A stretch of 64,000 nt of DNA from NCBI GenBank assembly GCA_010692425.1, contig JAAHHJ010000014.1, positions 309,953 through 373,952 on the forward strand. Direction: 5' to 3'. The notes below the pieces were generated by a model that ran no database searches, was not told where the DNA came from, and saw only the letters and a list, made by a program, of their open reading frames with translations. This DNA is from Symploca sp. SIO3C6 (GTDB lineage Bacteria > Cyanobacteriota > Cyanobacteriia > Cyanobacteriales > Coleofasciculaceae). Made by a program: the position numbers and the translations under genes. Below are positions 1 to 9,192 of this stretch, piece after piece (the first letter of the stretch is position 1; the number at the start of each line of letters is the position of its first letter).

Positions 1-638
1 GCTTGTTTGACTTTCTCGCTGGCTTTAGCCAAAAATCTAGGGTTTTCTACCTTAGTGCCGTTAGACATTGCTACAGCAGTTTTGCACCCAAAATCCAAAC
101 CTATAGCACCAGTACTAGTTTCTCTAACTGGGTCACAATTGACGGTGATACTGGCGTACCATTTATGGTTTTTCCAGAGGATGGTGCAAGTGGTAGGTCT
201 TCCCCAAGTCCTTGCCCTACCTCGCATTCGTATCTCACCAAGATTGGACAACTCCAAAAAACCATGATCTCCAGTAGTATGAGCTTTCCAACCAGAACTG
301 CAAGGATAAGTCCAACCACGATAGAGTCTGCCAGACTTGAATTTGGGATATTTAGCTAAGCCTTTGAAAAAGCGATTGAAGGCAAAATCGACCCGTTTGA
401 GAGTGGCTTGAAGAGCATGAGAACCCAGTTCTTTATATTCTGGGTGTACTTGTTTAAAAGCGGGCAAACAATTTTGTTGCTCTAGGTAGTCAACTGAGTG
501 ATTGAACCGCCGATATTGAGTCTTTCGATTATACAATGCAGCGTTGTATAAATCTTTATGCATTCTGCGCCAATAATGCAACTTTTTAGCTTGACTTTTG
601 GTGGGGTACAGCCGAAAATTTACACGCCTCGCCTCCAA
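1..638 (-). mobile_element. tnpB: TnpB-type transposon nuclease, 3' end cut by window edge
   Basis: The minus strand is open from 638 to the window edge, about 212 codons, and continues outside. Its translation has the usual TnpB layout: a basic N-terminal region, a middle stretch reading WKNHKWYASITV, then the first RuvC motif GLDFGCKTAVA near the edge. The later RuvC residues and zinc ribbon would lie outside the window. I chose the TTG at 638 because GAGGTGAT (650-643), a strong ribosome binding site, sits just upstream and an in-frame TAA precedes it; no ATG fits. TnpB proteins are RNA-guided nucleases of IS200/IS605-type elements. No TnpA is visible here. Confidence 0.85.
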
Positions 639-875
639 TTACATCACCTCACTTAAGCGCTAATTATTGTTATATAATACCCTAAGTTAGACTAAATATG
701 AAGGGTTTTCGGCAACTGAAGTTGCTCACACGGGCCTACCTTCCCCACCGTTCGGCTGAGCGCTCACGTCGAAGCCCTACTCCGTTGAGGATGGGGATTG
801 CCGCCAGGAATGTTCATTTGTAAAAATCCGACTTCTCTATAATGCCCTGCTGGCAATAGCATGAGTAGGGTAAGG
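639..875. other. Upstream region of the truncated TnpB element
   Basis: This gap lies between the TnpB start and the 3' end of the TonB receptor gene. It holds an AT-rich promoter-like stretch near 670-680 (TATTATATA on the minus strand) and a GC-rich segment at about 720-800 with paired CCCATCCTC / GAGTAGGG-type blocks, as often seen at ends of TnpB elements. The exact element boundary cannot be set by eye. Confidence 0.35.
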
Positions 876-3338
876 TCAAAATTTTACTGAAACGGAAGCT
901 CGAACCGTGAATGGATCACCTGGGTCAATAAATCTGACTCTGACGTCGCCTACACCCTTGATAAAATCAACATCAAAAAGATTCTCAATGTTCAGGCGGA
1001 CTTGCCATCGGTTTCGACGGTAGAAAACAGCAGCATTAGTGAGAAAGTAGCTATCTACCTCAAAACTATTGGCTAAATCCCCCTGGCGCTCCCCCACAAA
1101 GTTAAATCCCAAACCAAAGCCTAGCCCCTCTAAATCCCCGGATTGAATTTCATAGGTTGTCCACAAACTGGCGCTATGTTTAGGAACGCCGAACAATCTA
1201 TTCCCTACAATATCAGCATTGTTGTCCTCGGTGACTTCAGCATCTATGAATGCATAAGAAGCAACAACATTCCAACCCGGTAGAACTTCTCCAATCAGGT
1301 CAAAATCAACACCTCGGCTCTGTTGCTCCCCAGTAGCTACGGAAGCAAAAGGATTTACCGGATCCTCCGTTGCCACGTTTTGCTTGGTGATGTCAAAGTA
1401 AGCGAGGGTTGCAGAGAGGCGGTCTTTAATTAGATCAGCTTTAATTCCCACTTCAAACCCCTCTCCTTCTTCAGGTTCTAAGGGGTCACCTTCGGCATCG
1501 GTTTCAAAAGCACTCGGCCTAAAGGTTTGAGAGTAGCTTGCATAGAGAGAAATTGGCTCAATCGGCTGGTAAACAATGCCAATTCGAGGGGTCAAAGCAT
1601 CATCATATTCGTTGACCTCTGAGTCAGCCAGACGATCAGTTGTGTCTTGATCGACAATGTCAAAGCGCAACCCTGCTAGCAAAATTAAGTTATCCAAGAT
1701 ATCAATTTGATCTTGCAGGTAAATCCCGAGTCTTTCTGTTGTTCTGGCATTGCTGATCCCGACCGGGATACTATCTATATCAGGTCTTGGAACAGCTGAG
1801 TAGTCTGGATTAAAAATGTCCAGAGGGGTCAAAAGTGCTGGGTCATTAAAATCAAATCTTATTTTTTCATCAAACTCCAGACGGGATAAATCTACCCCAA
1901 ATAGAAGTGTGTGTTCTATCGAGCCGGTGTTAAATTTACCCTGGATATTAGTGTATAGCGTGTAGGTCTCTTCCTGACTCGACTCCTGTGCAAATGTACG
2001 AGTCAAGATCCCAGTGGATTCATCTAGAAAAACTGGTAGCGCTAGCACGCTCAAATCATAGTCATCAGAGATGTAGCGAAATTGATTTCGTAGTTGCCAA
2101 TTCTCGCTGAAGCGATGCTCCAGCGTGTAGCCAACACTCAAGAAATCTTTTTCAATGGTATCTTCAGGATTATTGCTCGTTTGCTCGGGGGAAATGTCTG
2201 CAATGCCATCCCCAAAGGCGAGAGTGCCAAATGTAGCCGGGTCATCATCCTCAATATATTCAAGGCTAACACTCAGATCTGTTCGGTCACCAATCTGCCA
2301 ACTCAAAGTCGGTCCAATAAAGAAGCGATCAAAGTTCTCATCATAATCCTGAACACTCTCTTGCTGTCGATAGAGCGTATTCAGACGATAAAGCAGACGT
2401 CCATCTTTAGTTAATGGTCCAGATAAATCAATACTGGGGCTGATAAAATCGCGATTTCCCCCCTGGAATTGGAGATTGTAAAACGGCTCTGATAAGGGTT
2501 GTTTCGAGACCAAATTAATCAATCCTCCCGGTTCAGCTTGACCGAACAAGACCGCTCCTGGACCTTTCAAAACTTCAATTTGCTCTAGGTTAGCCACTTC
2601 TGGCTCCACTGAGTTTCGCCCAAAAAGGCGGAAGCCATCGCGCAAAACCGGAACATTCTCAAATCCCCGAATGGCAAAATTCAGTCCACGACCATTGTTA
2701 TTATTTAGAAACGTGACGCCAGCAACATTTTCAACTACCTCTTCGACGCCGATCGCTTGCTGGTCTTCAATAATCTGCCGAGGTATCACCTGAATGGCTT
2801 GGGGAATGTCGCGCAGTAGAGTATCGGTTCGCGTGCCGGTTGTGGCATTGGGCACCACGTAATTATCTTGTACCCTCGTCACTACAATTTCAATCTCCTC
2901 TCCTAACTCAGAGGCAGTAGCCGCTGGAGTACTGAGGCTAAAGACTAGCCCTGATGGACTGGGAATGACCTCAACCGTTGGCACTTGAGTTGTACCCGTC
3001 ACCGTGACTCGAATCGTGTTTGCAGATTGCTGGGTCACCGTAACTGCTGCAATCCCTTCGACAGGATTGTCTTGACGAAAAGCTTGACTATCCGGCAGGA
3101 GCAGTTGAGCATTGAAAATATCAGTTACTACAGTGTTGTCCAAGCTTGTTGTCGATACCTGGGGAATGGTCTCCGAATCAGTTTCTAAAATCACATCCAC
3201 TCCGCTTGGTGTGGTTTCGACCCGCACCCCTGTTAACTGTATGACCTGAGCAAAAGCCGGAGTCGCTACAAGTACAGCAAGCGTGGTGGTGTACAAAATA
3301 CCAGAGAACAATTGTTGTAGCTTCAATCCAGTTTCCAT
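876..3338 (-). CDS. TonB-dependent siderophore receptor with N-terminal AMIN domain
   Basis: An 820-residue outer-membrane receptor. A signal peptide ends at about residue 30 (TPAFA). An AMIN domain follows at about 33-135, then a TonB-box-like stretch (EIEIVVTR) near 150, a plug domain at about 165-280 (IPQAIQVIPRQII, IEVLKGPGAVLFGQAEPGG), and a long beta-barrel ending in an aromatic C-terminus (SVKF). AMIN fused to a TonB receptor is common in cyanobacteria; the AMIN part may bind peptidoglycan or periplasmic partners. The expected role is energised uptake of a ferric siderophore. The substrate cannot be read from sequence. A candidate Fur box lies 50 bases upstream, which fits iron-repressed expression. 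No TonB/ExbBD or siderophore genes are nearby. Confidence 0.93.
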   Translation of the reverse strand: METGLKLQQLFSGILYTTTLAVLVATPAFAQVIQLTGVRVETTPSGVDVILETDSETIPQVSTTSLDNTVVTDIFNAQLLLPDSQAFRQDNPVEGIAAVTVTQQSANTIRVTVTGTTQVPTVEVIPSPSGLVFSLSTPAATASELGEEIEIVVTRVQDNYVVPNATTGTRTDTLLRDIPQAIQVIPRQIIEDQQAIGVEEVVENVAGVTFLNNNNGRGLNFAIRGFENVPVLRDGFRLFGRNSVEPEVANLEQIEVLKGPGAVLFGQAEPGGLINLVSKQPLSEPFYNLQFQGGNRDFISPSIDLSGPLTKDGRLLYRLNTLYRQQESVQDYDENFDRFFIGPTLSWQIGDRTDLSVSLEYIEDDDPATFGTLAFGDGIADISPEQTSNNPEDTIEKDFLSVGYTLEHRFSENWQLRNQFRYISDDYDLSVLALPVFLDESTGILTRTFAQESSQEETYTLYTNIQGKFNTGSIEHTLLFGVDLSRLEFDEKIRFDFNDPALLTPLDIFNPDYSAVPRPDIDSIPVGISNARTTERLGIYLQDQIDILDNLILLAGLRFDIVDQDTTDRLADSEVNEYDDALTPRIGIVYQPIEPISLYASYSQTFRPSAFETDAEGDPLEPEEGEGFEVGIKADLIKDRLSATLAYFDITKQNVATEDPVNPFASVATGEQQSRGVDFDLIGEVLPGWNVVASYAFIDAEVTEDNNADIVGNRLFGVPKHSASLWTTYEIQSGDLEGLGFGLGFNFVGERQGDLANSFEVDSYFLTNAAVFYRRNRWQVRLNIENLFDVDFIKGVGDVRVRFIDPGDPFTVRASVSVKF

Positions 3339-4204
3339 CCCTTCACACTTAGAAATGGGGTTATTCTCACTAACCCAATGAAATTATTGATAATAAATAT
3401 CATTAATTGTTAAGTAGTAACGATAAAACAGTTTGTTTATCATGTCAACTTTATTAAGTGCGTCCCAATTTTTTCAAAATATCGGGATGTACTCACCGAG
3501 CCCTGATTCTGTTTCTTAGAAGAGGGCTAAGTAGTCGGACATAAAAAAAAGTCAACTGTGTTAAGTTTCATAAAGACAATCAGAATAAAGACCCCAGGAT
3601 AAACTAAACAGTTTAGTCGTCTAGAATTTTGGTTCTACAGTCTTGGGTATGCTAAATTATCACAAATAAAACCTAACCTGGATTATTCATCAGAATATAC
3701 AAAAAAAACTAAAAGCAATGCCAGCTATTAGTTACAGCGGTTTTTACCCAACAACAGTCTGTTGAGTATATTTGTCAATGGGCAATGCCTATAAATGGCA
3801 ATCATTATAGATTTTGCACATTTTTTCAAATTGAGAACCGGAAATTCGGCAAGTAGCTAAAGGTACTTCATTAGCTTGATCTGTTGATTGAAATACTTCT
3901 TTAGATATAGTTTTATTGTTTTTTAATTTGACATTTTTCGATTACACGACAAAAGATATAGTTAAAGTTGGTTATTTTAATACATCTCTAGAAAGAAGAA
4001 TAATCAAGCACTGTAAAGATCAGCTAGATTCTGTAAATGCAAACTGTACTGAAGTTGCTTAATAAATTCAGCATATGTAACAAAATATAAACAAAGTGCT
4101 ACTACTGAATTAAGTTCTGAACTTCTGCCACCAAAGATAGAGAAATTTTAAGTGCCTTGAAATGTCAAGATTAAAGGTGAAGCTCCAACAATCTTGAAGC
4201 TACC
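3339..4204. other. 867-base gap between divergent receptor and SagB-type genes
   Basis: AT-rich. Besides the Fur box at 3389 it holds a second, weaker Fur-like site at 3791-3809 (ATAAATGGCAATCATTATA, about 13 of 19). It also has a copy of the dispersed sequence TAGTCGGACATAA near 3534, seen again near 38854 and, inverted, near 10366. At about 3939-4063 an open stretch of some 40 codons ends in TAA, has no good start and resembles nothing I know; I do not call it a gene. Confidence 0.4.
3389..3407 (-). promoter_or_regulatory. Candidate Fur box upstream of the TonB receptor
   Basis: GATAATAAATATCATTAAT resembles the classic Fur consensus GATAATGATAATCATTATC, with about 14 of 19 positions matching by eye and the inverted GATAAT...ATCATT halves kept. 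It sits 51 bases before the receptor start codon, where a repressor would cover the promoter. Confidence 0.5.
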
Positions 4205-5770
4205 ATGTCAGAACTGCCAGTATCAATTGCTCAGCACTACCACGAACGTACGAAGTACCATCCCGAGACAATCTCTTCTAAAGGCAAGAGCATCGATTGG
4301 AATAGTCAGCCTGTACCTTTTAAAGAATATAAGGTCGGAGCTAACTTTGACCTCAAGCCCTACCTCAAGGACAATCCCCAAGGTATGTTGGCTCAACAGA
4401 GCCAAGGTTGGGGCAGGCTCTCGCAGCTGTTGTTGTTAAGCTATGGTCTAACAGCAAGAATGGAAACAATGATGGGAACATCAGTGTATCTGAGGGCAGC
4501 ACCATCGGCTGGTGGACTTTATCCAGCTGAGGTATATTTAATTTCCAGAGGTACTCCCCTACTGCCGGCAGGACTCTATAACTATCAGTGTCGCAGCCAC
4601 TCTCTAGTGCATTTTTGGGAGAGTGAAGTTTGGTCTAATCTACAAACAGCCTGTTTCCAACACCCTGCTTTAGAAAATAGCCAATTAGCGATCGCAATCA
4701 CAGCAGTATTTTATCGCTCAGCTTGGCGCTATGAAGACCGTGCCTATAGGCGGATTTTTCTGGATACTGGTCATTTGCTTGGTAACATTGAGTTAGCCTC
4801 TGCCCTTGCAGACTATCGACCTCACCTCATCGGCGGTTTTGCTGATCAGGAAATTGACAATTTGCTCTATCTCAGCCCAGAACTTGAAGGTACAATTGCA
4901 GTTATTTCCCTGGTAGACCAGCTCCAGGAACAACAAAATTTGCCACCAACCCCAACAGTTTTAACCTCTGCCACCCAAACCGAATATCCCAAAATTCCAG
5001 ATGGTCAATTACTAGACTACTTGCATAGTGCCACGAAAATAACAGAGAAAGGCAATTGGGATTTAGGCAGTGGCAAATCAAACCAAAGCTTGAGTGAAAA
5101 GCCCCTTGAGGATAAGTATAATTTTCCTTTTTGTACTAAAGTCTCAACTACTACTACACCCATTAATTGGGAGGGGTCAACCCCTCAAAGATTACCCTTA
5201 CAAGCATTAGAATATACAATTCTCAAGCGGCGTTCTACTCGCAATTACAATGGAGATAGTCTCACCTTCAATGAACTCAAAGCTCTACTGGATTTCACTT
5301 ATCAACCCCATCACTATTTTGGGCAAGGTTTAGATAGTTCACCAGATTATTTTGATTTGGGTCTGATTGAAACCTTTGTCGCAGTGTCTGGGGTTACTCA
5401 ATTAGAGGAAGGCTGTTATTATTATGCGCCCCAAGCCCAAGAATTGCGTCAGATTCGATTTAAGAACTTCCGCAGGGAGTTACACTATTTGTGTCTGTGG
5501 CAAGATTTAGGTCGAGATGCGGCGGCAGTGGTGTTCCATACCGCCGATTTAAAGATGGCTGTGAGCAAATATGGGGATCGTGCCTATCGCTATCTCCATA
5601 TGGATGCAGGGCATCTAGGACAACGCCTGAATTTAGCAGCCATTGGTTTAGATTTAGGAGTAAGCGGTATTGCTGGTTTTTTTGATGACCAAGTCAATGA
5701 GGTGCTAGGTATTCCCACTGATGAGGCAGTCCTTTATATCACCACTCTCGGGCAAAAAACAAGCTCTTGA
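4205..5770 (+). CDS. SagB-type flavin oxidoreductase with two nitroreductase domains
   Basis: A 521-residue protein with two tandem nitroreductase-fold halves. The N-terminal half (about 20-245) has RAAPSAGGLYPAEVYL and FLDTGHLLGNIELA. The C-terminal half (about 335-521) opens with ILKRRSTRNY and has HMDAGHLGQRLNLAA and SGIAGFFDDQVNEVLG. The D-x-GH-x-x-x-N pattern in both halves is typical of SagB/ThcOx-like FMN dehydrogenases, which oxidise azolines to azoles in some peptide natural products; many members stand alone with unknown substrate. No cyclodehydratase or precursor is adjacent. The YcaO gene lies 45 kb away on the other strand. The gene stands alone, divergent from the TonB receptor, with a weak Fur-like site 400 bases upstream. 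Confidence 0.85.
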   Translation: MSELPVSIAQHYHERTKYHPETISSKGKSIDWNSQPVPFKEYKVGANFDLKPYLKDNPQGMLAQQSQGWGRLSQLLLLSYGLTARMETMMGTSVYLRAAPSAGGLYPAEVYLISRGTPLLPAGLYNYQCRSHSLVHFWESEVWSNLQTACFQHPALENSQLAIAITAVFYRSAWRYEDRAYRRIFLDTGHLLGNIELASALADYRPHLIGGFADQEIDNLLYLSPELEGTIAVISLVDQLQEQQNLPPTPTVLTSATQTEYPKIPDGQLLDYLHSATKITEKGNWDLGSGKSNQSLSEKPLEDKYNFPFCTKVSTTTTPINWEGSTPQRLPLQALEYTILKRRSTRNYNGDSLTFNELKALLDFTYQPHHYFGQGLDSSPDYFDLGLIETFVAVSGVTQLEEGCYYYAPQAQELRQIRFKNFRRELHYLCLWQDLGRDAAAVVFHTADLKMAVSKYGDRAYRYLHMDAGHLGQRLNLAAIGLDLGVSGIAGFFDDQVNEVLGIPTDEAVLYITTLGQKTSS

Positions 5771-5776
5771 TGTTCA

Positions 5777-6724
5777 TCAATAACTTGCAAACTTATCAGT
5801 TGCCTCAATTAAGGCGTTACGAATGCCCGGTTCTGACATCGAATGTCCAGCATCAGGAATAACAATTAATTCCGCTTCTGGCCAAGCGCGATGCAGCTCC
5901 CAAGCTGAAATCATCGGACAGACGACATCGTAACGCCCCTGTACAATGGTAGCAGGAAGATGGCGAATTTGATCAACGTTTTGCAGTAACTGGTCTTCTG
6001 GCTCAAAAAAGCCTTTATTGATAAAATAATGGCATTCAATTCTGGCAAAGGCGGCGGCGAAGTGACTTTCGCCAAATCTTTCCATTAGGTTTTGATCTTG
6101 AAAAAGTTTACTGGTACTTGCCTCCCAAACTGACCAAGCACGGGCTGCTTCTAATCTTACTTGAGCCTCCGGACTAGTCAAGCGCCGATAATAGGCCCCT
6201 AGTAAGTCATGACGCTCTTCCTCTGGAATTGGTTTGAGATATTCCTCCCAGGCATCTGGAAAGATATAGCTTGCTCCTTGTTGATAAAACCATTGAATCT
6301 CCTTTTGCCTGAGCATAAAAATGCCACGCAGAATTAGTCCTCGGCATTGTTGAGGATGGGTTTGACTATAAGCTAATGATAGAGTACTGCCCCAACTACC
6401 CCCAAACACAAACCACTGCTCAATCCCTAATTTGACTCGCAGTTTTTCGATATCACTTACTAAGTCCCAAGTTGTATTGTGTTTTAATTCTGCATGGGGA
6501 GTACTCTTGCCGCAGCCTCTCTGGTCAAAGAGTATAACTCGCCATTTGGCAGGGTCGAAGTATTGGCGATATTTGGGTTGGCTTCCTCCTCCAGGGCCAC
6601 CATGCAAAAATATCACTGGTTTGCCTTCCGGATTGCCAGACTCTTCAAAATAAATGGTGTGCAGCTCAGAAACTTTGAGATTTCCCTGGTTATAGGGTTC
6701 GATCAGGGGATAAAGTTCTCGCAT
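5777..6724 (-). CDS. pip: Proline iminopeptidase (alpha/beta hydrolase)
   Basis: A 315-residue cytoplasmic peptidase of family S33 that removes N-terminal proline. The oxyanion motif HGGPGGG is at 41-47, the nucleophile elbow GGSWGS has Ser110, the acid is in GRYDVVCP, and the catalytic His is in DAGHSMSE near the C-terminus. WSVWEAS and the overall length match the family closely. It converges with the SagB-type gene, the two stop codons lying only a few bases apart, so the genes share a terminator region or read into each other. Confidence 0.95.
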   Translation of the reverse strand: MRELYPLIEPYNQGNLKVSELHTIYFEESGNPEGKPVIFLHGGPGGGSQPKYRQYFDPAKWRVILFDQRGCGKSTPHAELKHNTTWDLVSDIEKLRVKLGIEQWFVFGGSWGSTLSLAYSQTHPQQCRGLILRGIFMLRQKEIQWFYQQGASYIFPDAWEEYLKPIPEEERHDLLGAYYRRLTSPEAQVRLEAARAWSVWEASTSKLFQDQNLMERFGESHFAAAFARIECHYFINKGFFEPEDQLLQNVDQIRHLPATIVQGRYDVVCPMISAWELHRAWPEAELIVIPDAGHSMSEPGIRNALIEATDKFASY

Positions 6725-6834
6725 GATGTCATCATTAATTGATCAGCTTCCTCAAAGCTTAAATTATCTAGTTTTTTTACAAAAGAATAAATTTAGATGT
6801 AATTTGTTTTAATTTTAAAGAGTGTGAGGTGTTA

Positions 6835-6945
6835 ATGGAATTGAAGTGTCTCAATTGCTCTGAGCCAACCACCTCAGCAGGGGAGAAAGATTTATGTTTG
6901 AAGCACAGGGATTTAAATGTCCAAAATGTAACAAAAATGGATTAG
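6835..6945 (+). CDS. Possible 36-residue mini-ORF with a CxxC motif
   Basis: An ATG at 6835 is preceded by GAGG five bases upstream and opens a 36-codon frame beginning MELKCLNCSEP and ending at TAG 6943-6945. It overlaps the start of the zinc-ribbon gene at 6894 in a different frame. It could be a short CxxC peptide, a translational coupler, or a relic of an older N-terminus lost by frameshift. There is no homology evidence. Confidence 0.3.
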   Translation: MELKCLNCSEPTTSAGEKDLCLKHRDLNVQNVTKMD

Positions 6946-7115
6946 TCCGCTGTGAACACAGTGAGCATGATGTTTTTCAATGCTTGTACTGCGGCTATCG
7001 CCAAGATTTGACTACAAAAAATCGCTCTGAATCCTCTGCCTCAGGAGACTTTGGAGCTTTCCTGATTGCTCTAGTTGCTGGCTTCTTTATTGTCTTTGGC
7101 TTATTGTTGCCTTAA
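6894..7115 (+). CDS. Small zinc-ribbon protein with one C-terminal membrane helix
   Basis: A 73-residue protein. Residues 9-12 (CPKC) and 30-33 (CLYC) form two CxxC knuckles typical of a zinc ribbon. Residues about 52-72 (FGAFLIALVAGFFIVFGLLL) form one membrane helix with a very short tail. The start at 6894 has GGGGAG eight bases upstream. It probably sits in the membrane with the ribbon in the cytoplasm. I do not recognise a named family, and the function is unknown. Confidence 0.7.
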   Translation: MFEAQGFKCPKCNKNGLVRCEHSEHDVFQCLYCGYRQDLTTKNRSESSASGDFGAFLIALVAGFFIVFGLLLP

Positions 7116-7459
7116 TTTTAAACATAGACAGATTGTTCATGGCTGATGGCTCATGGTTCATAGCTAGGAGTAATTTGCAATCATTGAACAGTTTTGATTT
7201 CATCTGAATTTTCCTCAGACTCTTGAAACAAGCTAGAATATTAGGCTATTATCTGCAACTAAGCTGTTCCACATAGAGCTTTTATAGGATTTTGAGCAAG
7301 TGGATAATTTGGATGACGGGCATCGATAACGGGCGAGACGCCCATCCCACAGCTATTCCACAGCTATTCTACAGCCATCCCACAAAACACGGGTGATTTC
7401 TGTTTGTGCAAATTTAGATGTATCTTAGCTTATTACCATGAGCTAGAGGAAAAGTAGAA
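7116..7459. repeat. Gap with a GGGCG-type hairpin and short repeats
   Basis: The gap holds GGGCG AGA CGCCC (7331-7343), a hairpin followed by CATCCCAC, a sequence that recurs widely in cyanobacterial intergenic DNA. Next come near-copies of CCACAGCTATT (about 7347-7376). At 7140-7165 there is a degenerate GATGGCTCATGGTTCAT run related to the CCATGAA heptamers at 62126. Upstream of 7460 there is AGAGGAAAAG, a usable ribosome binding site. Confidence 0.45.
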
Positions 7460-8332
7460 GTGCACTTTGAGCTAGGGAGGCGAGTTAAGCAGTGGTTACT
7501 CAATAGTCAGCAGTATTTGGTGCGGCGACTAGATAGCTCTGTTAGATTTAGAATCCTGCTCTCTTTTTTCGTAGCTTATACAGCACTTTTGGCACTTCAA
7601 AGCCTAGAGCAGTATTTACATAACTCCCATAGTTGCCAATCGCCTCTGAGTTGTTGGGTAACGCACTTTGTCTCCGTGATTTCAGTCGATCATCTCGAAG
7701 GCTTTAGTATTCTAGTTGTAGCAATTCTTTACTTGCTAGAAAGCCGCGATCGCAAAAAAAGAAAGCATTATGAAGCATGGCAGATTATTGATCAAGCTGC
7801 TGCTACGAAGGTTACTACTAGCTATGCTCGCCTTCATGCTCTCCAAGACTTGAATGAAGATGGGATTTCACTCGGCTGTTTGGATGTGTCTCAAGCTGAT
7901 TTGAGGGGTATCAATTTGAGAGGTGCTGACTTACGGGAAGCAACCCTTAGGGGCGCTAATCTCAAAAATGCCAATCTCAGTAATGCTAATCTCGCTAACG
8001 CTGATTTCAATGAAGCTAATCTTACTGACTCTAATCTTAGTGGTGCAAATCTTAAAGGAGTCTACTTATGTGGTGCTAATTTGGCTAGAGCAAATCTCAG
8101 GGGAGCTAACCTAACCAAAAGCAATCTCAGTAAAGCTAACTTGGAGCAAGCACAACTGGAAGGAGTTAAGTTGGAGGATGCTAACTTGGCACAAACTAAT
8201 TTCAGGAATGCCAATCTCACCCGTGCTAATCTCCAAGGAGCTCGGCTTAGGGAAACTCATCGTGGTGGCGCTGACTTTAAGGGAGCTAACCTCTCAGGTG
8301 TGACTATGCCTGATGGTAAAGTTAACCTGTGA
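7460..8332 (+). CDS. Pentapeptide-repeat protein with N-terminal membrane helices
   Basis: A 290-residue protein starting at GTG 7460, preceded by AGAGGAAAAG. Two hydrophobic segments lie at about 31-47 and 78-92, followed by a basic stretch (SRDRKKRKH). From about residue 135 to the end almost every fifth position is Leu or Phe in an A(D/N)LXX pattern (LRGANLKNANLSNANLANA), the right-handed quadrilateral beta-helix signature. The repeat domain should face the cytoplasm, tethered to the membrane. Such proteins are numerous in cyanobacteria and mostly unassigned. It stands alone. Confidence 0.9.
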   Translation: MHFELGRRVKQWLLNSQQYLVRRLDSSVRFRILLSFFVAYTALLALQSLEQYLHNSHSCQSPLSCWVTHFVSVISVDHLEGFSILVVAILYLLESRDRKKRKHYEAWQIIDQAAATKVTTSYARLHALQDLNEDGISLGCLDVSQADLRGINLRGADLREATLRGANLKNANLSNANLANADFNEANLTDSNLSGANLKGVYLCGANLARANLRGANLTKSNLSKANLEQAQLEGVKLEDANLAQTNFRNANLTRANLQGARLRETHRGGADFKGANLSGVTMPDGKVNL

Positions 8333-8502
8333 CATACTCCCGGCGCTAACTTCTGAGGAAGTTGATTCGCGGGCTACAAGCCTGACTCCCGGCAATTCGA
8401 CAGCTAATTCCTGTTTTTAAAAACCTTGATGTAGAAATGCTTTGCCGAAATCCCTAAAAAATCTCTACCAGCAATGGCTAAAGCCGTGGGATTCAAAAAT
8501 AG

Positions 8503-9075
8503 TCAATCCCATACCAAAACGGCATATATCCAGTAGGCAACATAAACAACCATCACCATAGCAATTAGAGTGCGAGTAGGGATTGAGGGGTGTTGTTTCC
8601 AGATAATAAAGCATCCCACTAAGACAGCTAATGTTTCTAGGGGAGCGACTATATTGCCATAATGACGGGGATCCCAGTAAGAAACTCGGCTGTGAAAACG
8701 CCAATCTGAAAAGGGAAAAAAGTGGCGGTGAGCATCATCAGTGTGCAGGGGTAAATCTCCACAGGCATGGAGAGCCATACTAGCAAACAGAATACTCAAT
8801 TGCTTCGCACCAACAGAATAGGCGAACAAGCCGCCTAAAACAACAAGGGGCACAGAGTTGAATACATCGAACAATGCTTGCCAGTTCTGATCATAATAAG
8901 ACTGTGACCAGATAAACTCTTCAGACATTCCTCGCACGATCTTCTCGTAGGCGTAGAAGGCTACCATGGGTAGATCTGGTAGAATGGCACCGAAGACTAT
9001 GGGAAGATGATTTTGAGGCTCTCTTTTTCTTCCCAATACCAGAAAATTTGCGATTGCGTGAGCTGGTGTGTTCAC
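8503..9075 (-). CDS. Polytopic membrane protein resembling membrane-bound metal-dependent hydrolases
   Basis: A 190-residue protein starting at GTG 9075. It begins MNTPAHAIANF and has about four hydrophobic segments. The N-terminal His, the ILPDLPM motif and the later ALHACGDLPLHTDDAHRHF segment resemble the His/Asp pattern of YdjM/DUF457-type membrane-bound metal-dependent hydrolases. The match is by motif only, so the activity is not established. It converges with the pentapeptide-repeat gene and diverges from gpsA. Confidence 0.6.
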   Translation of the reverse strand: MNTPAHAIANFLVLGRKREPQNHLPIVFGAILPDLPMVAFYAYEKIVRGMSEEFIWSQSYYDQNWQALFDVFNSVPLVVLGGLFAYSVGAKQLSILFASMALHACGDLPLHTDDAHRHFFPFSDWRFHSRVSYWDPRHYGNIVAPLETLAVLVGCFIIWKQHPSIPTRTLIAMVMVVYVAYWIYAVLVWD

Positions 9076-9192
9076 AGAGCTTTAGAGAGTAAAGTTGTAT
9101 ATATCTAAGCCTATAGGGGTGCATGTCGGTGTGCCCCTAACAACGTGCGCCCCTAGTGGAGAGTGGGTAATTGAACCGGATAAATTGATGAT

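Noticed and set aside
3939..4063. 40-codon plus-strand stretch ending in TAA
   Set aside because: No start codon or ribosome binding site and no similarity I can recognise; kept only as a note in the gap.
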